A stretch of DNA of 26,774 nt from Botryllus schlosseri. Its lineage: Eukaryota > Chordata > Ascidiacea > Stolidobranchia > Styelidae. The DNA is taken from the NCBI GenBank assembly GCA_000444245.1, contig ATSW01010894.1:1-26774 (forward strand), written 5' to 3'. The translations under genes were made by a program, and so were the position numbers. Shown piece by piece: positions 18,001-26,774 of the stretch (the stretch's first letter is position 1; each line of letters begins with the position of its first letter). Below the pieces are notes generated by a model, which was given only the letters and a program-made list of their open reading frames with translations, had not been told where the DNA came from and did no database searches.

Positions 18001-18627
18001 CTGTATTGTTTACCTAACCGAGTTGTATGCACAGTTTGATATTTTTGTCATTTAGTGATTGCTGAACATACCACTTCGAATCACTCCATTGATCGTAATT
18101 TCCATCATCGTGATAATCGAAGTACATTTGTTTTGAATTCATAACAACCGGTTTTTCTATGACATGATAAATTATTGACAAGTTCTGCTTAGAAGATTGG
18201 TTGCATACCGCGAAAAATAATATACCACTCATATTGATACTGTTACTCCATTGATCGATATTTTCAAACGAGTAAACTTTATTACTTGAGTTTCTCCGCT
18301 TAATGTAAATGTAAACTCAGCCGTCTTTTAACATCACAAAGACATTGATAAAAAGTAGGCAATCAAACGCTACAAGTTTAACTTTTGTAGGTTGTGTATG
18401 ATTACCCCACGCAACTCATTTCTTACCAAAGGTATATGAAATATATTCATGGTGCACGAAAATAATCGATATTCCCATGCTACGAACCTGTACAATGATT
18501 GGTGGCGCTTTCAAACTGTTTCGATACCTCAAGATCTTTATTGTCTGAATGGTTGTTCATGTATCTTAATATTCAAATAGTTCAACACAGAACTAGTACG
18601 AACAGAAACATCAGCAGTTATATAGAT
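15001..18627 (+). repeat. Higher-order repeat copy 1
   Basis: Non-coding unit of about 3.6 kb that recurs, diverged, at 19.09-21.6 and 22.15-25.56 kb. Shared landmarks: ATGTACGAGTCACCAACAAT (15,077); AATAGTTTGCTAAATCTAGG (15,244); CATTACAACTCTATTCGCG (16,004); ACCTTGTCAAGTAAATCCG (16,521); AAAGTCGTTACTATTCTGTA (16,685); CTTGATTATTAAATTA (16,931); CAGTAACCAAGACTAAAGAT (17,146); ACAATTTGTACGATGTTAGC (17,565); AACACAGAACTAGTACGAAC (18,583). No frame is conserved between copies. The short open frames inside are not genes. Confidence 0.8.
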
Positions 18628-19090
18628 CGGTCGCATGCGGCTATTGGTTCTTATGGGCGGGGTGGTGACCTGCCTGGAAACCCGGGGTGATGACCCCACC
18701 CTTTTGACCCCCCCTTCCGCTGGTGACCTGCCATGTGTTCTTATGGGATCTCTGGTGACCCCACCCTTTCAGGTATAGGGCTCGCTCATGACCTGCCGTG
18801 AAAACTCGTGTTGGTGACTCCACCCTTTTCGAGTCCCTATCGCTGATGACCTGCCGTATCGTCGGTGATACCACTCTTTCAGGTATACGTTGTGCCGATG
18901 ACCTGCCTGATAACGTTACGGGTATAGGGATCTCTGGTGATGTGCCATTGTTTCTTATGGTATCTCTGGTGACGGCACCCTTTCAGGTATAGGCTGTAGC
19001 GATGTTGTGCCCGCGGCGCGGTCATGATTCGCCATGTGTTCTTATGGATGCGGTCGTGAATCGTACTGTCGGGTATAGGCATCTCTCGAC
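18628..19090 (+). repeat. G-rich minisatellite cluster M2 (GACCTGCC/GACCCCACC core)
   Basis: Same spacers as M1 (TTCTTATGGG, CAGGTATAGG, GAAAACTCGTG, GGGATCTCTGGTGA), but the core is mainly GGTGACCTGCC alternating with GGTGACCCCACCC or GACTCCACCC. GATTCGCC appears only once, near 19,026. It opens with CGGTCGCATGCGGC, a link to cluster M3. Confidence 0.75.
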
Positions 19091-21620
19091 CGGTGTTGAA
19101 GAAGTATCAGGTATGGTAAATAGTCACGTGATTGAGTCTTAGTTAATGTGTATTTCCCAAATTACTATATATGACCGATTCGAGTTGATCCCAACGTTTA
19201 CGGTGAGTGCGACTTTAATATATCGTTATTCTTATGGCCGCGGTGGCATGTCGTACTCTCAGGTATAGGCTGCGTTGACCTATCGTAATTTCAGTAAAAA
19301 GGTGTGAAATAGTTGGCTAAATCTAGGAATCAACCGCATGGTAATGTTTTGGTAATTAGTTTGCCACATAGCCGGCGTAGACGGTGATTCGAATACCAAC
19401 AATATCCGCGTTCACATAGTAACACTTCAAAAAGGTGTGAAATATTTGTAAAATCCTACGAGTGCTCACAAGATAACACGTCAGACATAGCCATCTCTCG
19501 CGGTTTGGTGTTACAGAGGTAGGAATCACACACAAGTAATATTTTGTCACAGAACCGGCGTAGACGGTGATTCCAATACCAGCAATAGCCGCGTTCACAA
19601 AGTAACACTTCAAAAAGGCGTGAAATAGGTTGCGAATCCCGCGATCGCTGACAAGATAACACCTCAGACATAGCGGATCACTTGTGACTTGCTGTTACAT
19701 ACATTCCAATCGCCACAATGTAATATTTTGATAATCAGTATGTCACAGAACTGGATTTCACTGGTAAAATTTAATAACTAACGAATAACAGAACCGTCGC
19801 AGACGGTGATTCGAATACCGACAAATTTTCACTTATTTCTGACCCAACCCTAATCCTCTGTGAAGTTGACGCTTATTCAAAAAGGTGTGAAATAATTGTA
19901 AAATCCTACGTCGGTGACACGATAATGCATCAGACATAGCGATCTAGGTATAGTACGGTGTCGGAATCCATTCACGAGATGTTCTATAGGTATATTGAGG
20001 TAATCCGAAACGAAATATTTTGACTTGGCGTAGTGTGAGTTGAAATAGGATTGACAAACATGACTACCATCTTTCCAAGTGCCATTTCGAAAGTATACGC
20101 ACATTGATTTGAAACAAATAATGAAACATTACAACTCTATTCACGATCCGGCTTTCCGTTTGTCAAAGAGACATTTTAACACCTTACCATACTCAAAAGA
20201 ATTATTCACAACATTAACAAGTGTTCAAAATCTAGTTTTCACTTACTTGATTATATCACAAAACCTCGCAAACTTGAATTAATTCATCCTGGTTGTATTC
20301 ATAGGACCGATAATTTTTATTCAACTGTAAAGGTCGTTACTATTCTGTAAGACAAAGTATTTACTAATCGGTGCATATACACTTGACATAAACCTATTTC
20401 ATTTTGAGTATACGAGATTTGAATGTCTGATCAAAAACTGAGAATTAAATTATCACAAGTGAATCCGTATATTACAGCATAAAAGATATTGGAATGTCAA
20501 CAACTCTGTACGGTCATAGTTACTACCACATTACCTAATTTACCCGGTCAACTCGTCATGATCATTCCTGAAATCAACACAAACATGACCACTGACTTGA
20601 GTTAACCCAAAACATCATAAAGTTTTAAATCCACTTGTAGCTTACGTATTATTTGAATGCGGGTTATGTTTTATTGCAATTGAGTTAACGGAAATAGTAT
20701 TAAGGCTCGACATTTTAACATTTTACCATACTCAGTCAATCAGGAAAACCTTGTCAAGTAAATCCGTTCGTAACTTACCCGACCAACTCAAACAGTATCA
20801 GTATGAAAAACAGCCAAGCATACACGAGTCCATACAATCACTAAAACCTAAAATCCATAACAAGTTCGGTTTTACTCATATCCCTACGACGCATCTTTTT
20901 TTATTCAACTTTAAAAGTCGTTACTATTCTGTAAGATAGAGGAATTACTACGCGGTATATTCTGCAAGACAAAGTAATTATTACTCGATATATTTTGTAA
21001 GACAAAAGTAATTACCACTCGGTGCAGGTGACTTGAGATTAACATAATATGTTTGAGTATACGAGATTTGAAAGTCTGATCAACGTATAGTTGCGACTTC
21101 ATTTCTTACAATCGAACGCTGGTGTTATATCGAAAGTTACCATTCTGTAAACATAAGGATTGATACATTGATGTGCCATATGTAATAGTTGATCATGACT
21201 TGATTATTAAATTATTCGTGTTAATTAGACCCGGCGTTGTGGTAAAGGTTATTATGACAACAACAATCTTTTCAGTGCCGTTGTTATTAACATATCGAGT
21301 TGTAAAACTATGCGTGTCTGAAATGTTCATGATTGAAAAATTATTCCACCTTGGTACATATCACTCTGCGTATCACAGATATCAGAAAATATTTTACAAA
21401 TGTAATTGTTTCCAGTAACCAAGACTAAAGATGAAACAACAATTTCGTTTGCTGATTAACAACCGGTGCAATACTTTATTGTCGGAATCTGTGACATCGA
21501 ATTGAAACATACGCACATTACGCAGTACGAAAATATCACTTTGGGCTCCGGGGCGGTGTCATTTAATCTGTGTTAAACTCTGTTCACACTCTCTGTCGAA
21601 AATGCGTGAGTAGTATAGTA
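19091..21620 (+). repeat. Higher-order repeat copy 2 (about 2.5 kb)
   Basis: Matches copy 1: CTAAATCTAGGAATCAACCG (19,318); CATTACAACTCTATTCACG (20,127); ACCTTGTCAAGTAAATCCG (20,749); AAAGTCGTTACTATTCTGTA (20,912); CTTGATTATTAAATTA (21,197); CAGTAACCAAGACTAAAGAT (21,413). It is shorter than copies 1 and 3: it lacks the last third (the ACAATTTGTACG and CAGAACTAGTAC blocks). It carries an internal partial duplication of the GTCGTTACTATTCTGTAAGA block at about 20,332. Confidence 0.75.
19302..19900 (+). repeat. Sub-repeats inside copy 2 (GTGTGAAATAG units)
   Basis: Units beginning GTGTGAAATAG recur at about 19,302, 19,435, 19,617 and 19,885. Each contains CACAGAACCGGCGTAGACGG, then TGATTCGAATACC. 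The same units lie in copy 3 at about 22,571, 22,706 and 22,965 with matching spacing (133/135 bp between the first two), so the sub-repeat predates the large duplication. GATTCGAATAC resembles a pol III B box, but no tRNA fold was seen. Confidence 0.6.
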
Positions 21621-21629
21621 GATCGCTCG

Positions 21630-22145
21630 TGATGTGTCAGGGGCTCTTATGGGTGGGGTGGCATGCGGCTGGGAAACCGGGGGTGGCATGCGGCTCTTAT
21701 TTCTTATGGCGGGGGTGGCATGCGGCTCTTATTTCTTATGGCGGGGGTGGCATGCGGCTATTTCGTCTTATGGCGGGGGTGGCATGCGGCTCTTATGTAT
21801 TATGGGTGGGGTCGCAAGCGGCTGAGAAACCCGGGGTGGCGTGCGGCAATTGTGTCTTATGGCGGGGGTGGTGAGCGGCACTTATTTCTTATGGCGGGGG
21901 TGGCGAGCGGCTATTGTGTCTTATGGCCCCTCTCAACCGGTAACCCTTTTCGATATAGGGCTCGCTCGTGACTTGCCGCGAAACTCGTGTTGGCGACCAC
22001 ACCCTTTCAGACCCCCTATCGCTCGTGATGCGGCATTGTTTCTTACGGGATCTGTGGTGACTCGCCATCGGTTCTTATGGGATCTCTGGTGATGTGTCGT
22101 TGTTTATTATGGATGCGGTCGTGATTCGTACTTTCGAGTATAGGC
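21630..22145 (+). repeat. G-rich minisatellite cluster M3 (GCATGCGGC/GCGAGCGGC core)
   Basis: About nine units, most of them 31-32 bp (starts near 21,661, 21,686, 21,718, 21,750, 21,782, 21,814, 21,841, 21,872, 21,903), of the form GGTGGCATGCGGC plus TCTTATTTCTTATGGCGG. All three frames stay open because the unit lacks stops and is not a multiple of three, giving SYFLWRGWHAA-like repeats that are not proteins. After 21,930 it grades into M1/M2-type variants (GACTTGCC, GATGCGGC, GACTCGCC). Confidence 0.8.
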
Positions 22146-22570
22146 ATCTCTCGCGCGGTGTTGAATATGTACGAGTCACCAACAATAACCGCGCAAACGG
22201 AAACGTGGCTTGTTGTGAGGATTAAGCAGTGCGACCTATATTTCGAATGACCTGCGCGCTGAATTGTTTCACGGCCAACCGCGGTGGTCGTGACTCGCCT
22301 TTTTTACTATAGGTGGTGACGGTGATTCGCCTGTCGTGTATTCTTACGGGATCTGTGGTGACTCGCCATGTGTTCTTATGGACGCGGTCGCATGCGGCTA
22401 TTGCGTCTTATGGCGGGGGTGGTGAGCGGCTATATTGATGCTAACACGAAACCCGGGGTGGCGAGCGGCACTTATTTCTTACGGCGGCGGGTCTTATTTC
22501 TTATGGGTGCGGTCGTGATTCGTACTTTCGGTATAGACTGCGGGTGGCATGTCGTACTTTCAGCAAAAAA
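22146..22570 (+). repeat. Mixed block: copy-3 start plus further minisatellite
   Basis: 22,150-22,285 matches copy 1 at 15,060-15,205 (ATGTACGAGTCACCAACAAT, TTTCGAATGACCTGCGCGC). The minisatellite then resumes at 22,285-22,570 with mixed cores (GACTCGCC, GATTCGCC, GCATGCGGC, GCGAGCGGC, GATTCGTAC). The boundary between minisatellite and long repeat is therefore interleaved here. Confidence 0.65.
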
Positions 22571-25560
22571 GGTGTGAAATAGTTTGCCAAGTCTAGGAAT
22601 CACTCGCAAGGTAATATTTTGGTATTTAGTTTACCACAGAGCCGGCGTAGACGGCGATTCGAATATCAACAATAACAACGCTCACGAATTAACACTTCAA
22701 ATAGCTGCGAAATAGTTTGCAAAACCCCGCGATCGCTGACAAGATAATGTCTCGGTCATAACCATCTTTCACGACTTGGTGTCATAACCATACCGATCGC
22801 TCACGCGGTGAAATTTTAGTAATCAGTTTGTCACAGAACTTGATATCGCTGGTAAGATTTAACAAGTAACGAATAACAGACCGCGGTAACTTGAATAGCG
22901 ACAAATTTTCACTTATTTCCGCTCTAACCCTAATCCTTTGTGAAGTGAACGCTTATTCAAAAGGGTGTGATATAATTTTAAAATCCAACGACCACTCACC
23001 GGATAATACTTCAGACATAGCAATTCCTCATACCCGCCCGCAAGGTAATATTTCGGTAATTAGTTTGTCACAGAACCGTCGCAGGCGGTGATTGGAAAAC
23101 CGACAATTTGTCACTCGCCCGCGATCGCTATATGTTTCACACCTCCAGAATAGTGGCTGACTTTAGTTGCGTGATAAGATCCATGAAAATATTCAATCAA
23201 TGTGTTAGTTTATCAACTTGAAATGAAACTCACTACACAAATCAAGTCGATTCGTATCTGAATGTTTTAAATCAGTACAACTCTAATCCTTTGACAAATC
23301 CCTTAACGCGTTTTTGTTGAATCGAACGTAACCCGAATGTTACTGACGCCGACTTTCAGCCGCATCGAATTATTCGCACATTCCGCGCCACTGTTTTCGC
23401 ACTTATAGAATCAATACCAACTATAACTCTACAAGAATCAAGAATCACAAGTATGTGCATTACACAGTTATTGTCTTTATTAACTTGAAATCAAACACTT
23501 AACAAAAACACGCAACTAATCATTTGGCAACTCTAGCATTACCAAAAAATTCCAGTATTGTTGATTGAAAATCCTTGAGTCATTATTATCAAAAATGTTA
23601 TAGTACCGCATCGGAATCCATTCGCGGGATGTACTAAAGGTAAATCCAGATAATCCAAAATGAAATATTTGGACTTTGACAAACATGACTACCAACTTTG
23701 ATCCAGTCACATTTCAAGATCATACTTTGAAACAATCCTTGAAACTTACAACTCTATTCACGACTGAGTTTTCCGTTTATCAAATAGAGTTTCGGTAAAT
23801 ACTATCGCGATATTTTAATGTGTTACTACACACAATAGAATCAATCAATGAAATAGCACCTGTTGTAAATATTTCTAACTTGACAACCGCTTGTGCATAC
23901 CGCGATCGACTTGTGACGCGATGAGTTAAATCGTAAATCGGAATATTTCAATCTATTTGTCGAAACCTTGAACAAACTATCAGGTTATTTTTTGTTGTAA
24001 TCGAGTGAACGGAAATAGTATTACGTCTCAACATTTTACCATCTCCCCATACACAAAAGAGTAAAATACAAAAAACCTTGTCAAGTCAATCCGTTTCCAA
24101 CTCACCCAACCAAAACAAAAAGTATCCGCATGAAAAGTAGACAAGACTACGGCAGTAATCACTACAATCCAAAATCCGTAACAAGCTCGGTTGTATTCAT
24201 ATCCCTGCGACGCGTCTTTTGTTTTTCAACTGTAAAAGTCGTTACTATTTTGCAAGACAAAGTAATTACTACTTGATATATTTTATAAACCAAAGTAAAT
24301 ACTACTCGGTGTGTGGTTTGAGATTAACATATTACATTTGAGTATACCNGATTTGAATGCCNGACCAACGTAGTTGAGAATTCATTTCTTACAATCAAAC
24401 GCCNGTTTTACATTGAAAGGTATCATACTGTAAACATAAGGATTGACACATTGATTTGATATATGAGATTTTGTAATNCTCGACCACGACTTGATTATTA
24501 AATTATTCACGATAATTAGACCCGATGTTGTGGTAAAGGTTATTAGAAAATATCACTTTTGGCATCGAGTACCAGTCGAAGTGGGTGAACAATAACACCG
24601 AAAATNATAAATGCGTTTCGTGCTACTATTGATACAAGTTCATTTCTATCAGGTGAAATAAACGCCATCACAAAACTCAGAGCATGCAAAGGTCTTGATT
24701 GATATGAATTTCGATTTGTGTCTTATGATACCAGCAAGCATTTTAGAAATATTATGATTCGTTAAACCAAAGTCGTATGTCCGATTATTAATTGATTGGA
24801 AACTTGATCACGTACCTCGATCATTACAGAAGATTATAACGCCATTGTCCGACAATCTTTTACAAAAGGATCGAAACCAAGTAACCCAAAGTCGTTGCCG
24901 TCGCATAAACAATTTGTACGACGTTTGATAAATGTACCCTATACTTTGGTGTACTAGAAATATTTGTAAAACACACTCTGGTAAAGAAATCGAAAAGATA
25001 TCCTACACCTAAATCTGATAAAACCATTTTGCACTTTTTGTTCGTTAGTAGTATCCATTTGAATTTTTCCATTTCCTCTCGTCAAAGTAGATGTAATCAT
25101 AGTCGCTAAAGAACTTACTTGGATGTGTTTGAATTCTAGACATAGTTATGATTTACTCNACGCAAGACCCAAGAACAACCGTAGTTNACAACCGTGCACA
25201 CATATCCAAAATATCGCACACTCCGCTATTCCTAAAGNACAAACACCCGATACAAAATATNACTTGTTGTGTTGTTGCGGCATCATCTTCACAANATCAC
25301 CATTTTGTTTGTGTCAATTAGTTACTTTGTATGTTANCCCACAACTCTTACAAAAGTACGAAGGATATTAACATCGCACTAAGTAATTAACTTTACTCGA
25401 TATTCTCGCATTACAAAACTAAAGAATGGTTGGTTAGACTCTACAAACTGTTTCGATATCACAAGACCTTTATTGTCTGAATGGTGTTCATGTATCTTAA
25501 TAATCAAATAGTCAACACAGAACTAGTACTAACAGAAACATCAGAGAGTTGTTTACACAA
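22571..25560 (+). repeat. Higher-order repeat copy 3
   Basis: Matches copy 1 nearly end to end: GCCAAGTCTAGGAATCACTC (22,587); CATTACCAAAAAATTCCAG (23,537); ACCTTGTCAAGTCAATCCG (24,076); AAAGTCGTTACTATTTTGCA (24,234); CTTGATTATTAAATTA (24,490); ACAATTTGTACGACGTTTG (24,909); AACACAGAACTAGTACTAAC (25,515). It is collapsed at about 24,545-24,600, where copies 1 and 2 have the CAGTAACCAAGACTAAAG block. Ambiguous N bases occur only inside this copy (24,349-25,337), as expected where repeats assemble poorly. Confidence 0.75.
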
Positions 25561-26529
25561 AAGTTTGTATATGTGCACAGTATGCGAATACCATGTGTAA
25601 GTCCAGCACAATTGCGGTATCCATCCGAGTTTAGTTAACACAAATTTATTACAACGGAGTCACGTAAACTTTCGTGAAAGAAAAGCATACTCACTCCTAG
25701 AGGGTTATGTCAATACCATAGCAGTTCCCCAACAGCAAAGTACATATGTTTTCTAGTCATGGTCCTTACATCTTTCACATAGATCAATCTACTTTGCTAA
25801 CGAAAAGTGCTGAGTCATCACATGATCGCTCTCACAACAAAACAGCTAGTAGATATTATCATTCTGAGTCTTCCTAACCCTTTACACACCAGTAACAAAT
25901 CATACAACGAATATGTTTTGTGGGTTGAATTGCTGTTCAGTGTCAAGTCTACCTGTTGAAACGTACATTAAAAACAACACAGTCACAATCAAATTAAAAC
26001 CACGAATCTATTTTCATTTCCTCGCAAACTGTCACATACAGAAAAATAAATTTAATTTCCCAAAACATACTTGTAACCAATCGCTTTCATTAAACATACA
26101 ACACCATAATAGTATTTACTTTCTACAACATAGACATTCCGGTGTAGTCAAGAAATATTTTTAATAATCAAAATCATCGACTTCTGTTCACGGTGTTAGT
26201 GTGTGCATGTCATACATGTGGGCCCGTATTAAAATGGACACGACACGACTGACTGTAAGGAGATAGAGGTCTATCGCATAGATTTACATGTGGTCTTCGC
26301 TACGGTTTCAAAAAACGAATCATCTCTTTTGCATTGATCTAGACCGAGCAAGTTAGTTAATGGCCATGATTGTGTTTGTCATATGCGAATGATAGGGTTA
26401 CTGTCAAATCTACATACAACAATCTTCTGACGATCATAATAGCAATTTCATTTTCCACCCCTTCATAATTGTACAACTCGGTAACTACGTTTAACAAGAC
26501 CAATCACACTACCAGCGTTGAACACAAGA
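25561..26529. other. Unassigned sequence after the repeat array
   Basis: AT-rich, with no minisatellite and no recognisable gene. An 83-codon plus-strand frame (25,913-26,164) is Asn/His/Lys-rich and looks random. Whether this is the continuation of the long repeat unit cannot be judged, since copies 1 and 2 are cut by minisatellite or truncated at this point. Confidence 0.3.
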
Positions 26530-26774
26530 TACCTACCCAAGTAAAAATATCATTCTGGTTTGGACAACTGACGTTTACCTGTGTAAAATTATCATTTTCA
26601 CTTGGAGGTCCACCGTTACCTAACTAAAATACCATTGTCCTTTGGGGATTTATCGTTTACCCAGTGTAACAATCCCCTTTTCACTTGGAAATATATTTTT
26701 GGCCTGAATAACAAACCCCTTTTCACTTGGAAATCTATTTTTGCCCTGGATAACAAACCTTTTTCACTTGGAAA
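26530..26774 (+). repeat. 42-bp tandem repeat running off the window end
   Basis: Units share CCTTTTCACTTGGAAAT and a TAACAAACC-type end. CACTTGG-type landmarks start at about 26,556 (diverged), 26,599, 26,639 (diverged), 26,682, 26,724 and 26,765, so the period is 40-43 bp. Units become more alike toward the window edge, which suggests the array continues beyond it and is more homogeneous inside. Confidence 0.8.

Noticed and set aside
21629-22092. Overlapping Gly/Trp-rich open frames
   Set aside because: They are translations of the 31-32-bp minisatellite in all three frames; no start context or conserved frame.
19302-23090. GATTCGAATAC motifs as pol III B boxes of a SINE
   Set aside because: No A box or tRNA fold at the right distance; the units are tandem sub-repeats of the long repeat.
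14540-25560. Possible CRISPR-like array because of regular short repeats
   Set aside because: Repeats are degenerate, spacers are shared between clusters instead of unique, and the setting is a eukaryotic minisatellite.
25913-26164. 83-codon plus-strand frame
   Set aside because: Composition is that of AT-rich random sequence; no motif, splice site or promoter evidence.

Overview
This is a eukaryotic, animal-type window that is AT-rich, poor in genes and full of repeats. It holds one recognisable protein-coding gene, on the minus strand between about 9.15 and 6.2 kb. The gene encodes a secreted fibrinogen-related protein (fibrinogen C-terminal domain, FReD). It has a TATA box, a signal-peptide exon, a 53-bp first intron with consensus splice sites, and FReD exons. 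The FReD gene, the short introns, and the hAT and ISL2EU-like DNA transposons fit an invertebrate, perhaps a marine deuterostome; that placement is inference.

Layout. 1-1086: non-autonomous ISL2EU/Harbinger-like element with inverted termini. About 1.4-4.85 kb: a decayed head-to-tail array whose unit is a tRNA-Glu(UUC/CUC)-like sequence, a short T-run and a 160-265-bp spacer. The array is broken by a hAT MITE (3061-3398, exact 8-bp target duplication), a hAT end near 3717, a possible ISL2EU-like end near 3890, and a 295-bp insert that splits one tRNA-like unit and resembles the 3' end of an mRNA. 5.3-5.72 kb: degenerate ATCCGAA repeat. 5.92-6.0 kb: relic of a second FReD 3' end. 6.2-9.15 kb: the FReD gene, with a hAT end in its large intron. 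9.25-9.69 kb: diverged tandem duplication. 10,060-10,907: hAT element with near-perfect 8-bp target duplication. 11.08-12.47 kb: inverted minisatellite fragments and a local duplication. 12.59-13.29 kb: TTTAAATCA-type AT-rich repeat. 13.65-14.26 kb: large palindrome, about 600 bp overall.

From 14.54 kb to about 25.56 kb the window is a higher-order repeat: three diverged copies (about 3.6, 2.5 and 3.4 kb) of a long non-coding unit, each preceded by a G-rich minisatellite. The three minisatellite clusters share spacers such as TTCTTATGGG, but each carries its own locally homogenised 8-9-bp core (GATTCGCC; GACCTGCC/GACCCCACC; GCATGCGGC/GCGAGCGGC). Fragments of the same minisatellite lie in the opposite orientation at 11-12.5 kb. 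The window ends inside a 42-bp tandem repeat.

Apart from the FReD gene I find no convincing protein gene. The longest open frames elsewhere fall on transposon ends, palindrome arms or minisatellites. No rRNA gene, CRISPR array or retroelement protein was seen. The most interesting signals are the FReD gene architecture (coiled-coil exon joined in frame into the middle of the domain), the tRNA-Glu tandem units with terminator-like T-runs, and the cluster-specific minisatellite cores heading each long repeat.
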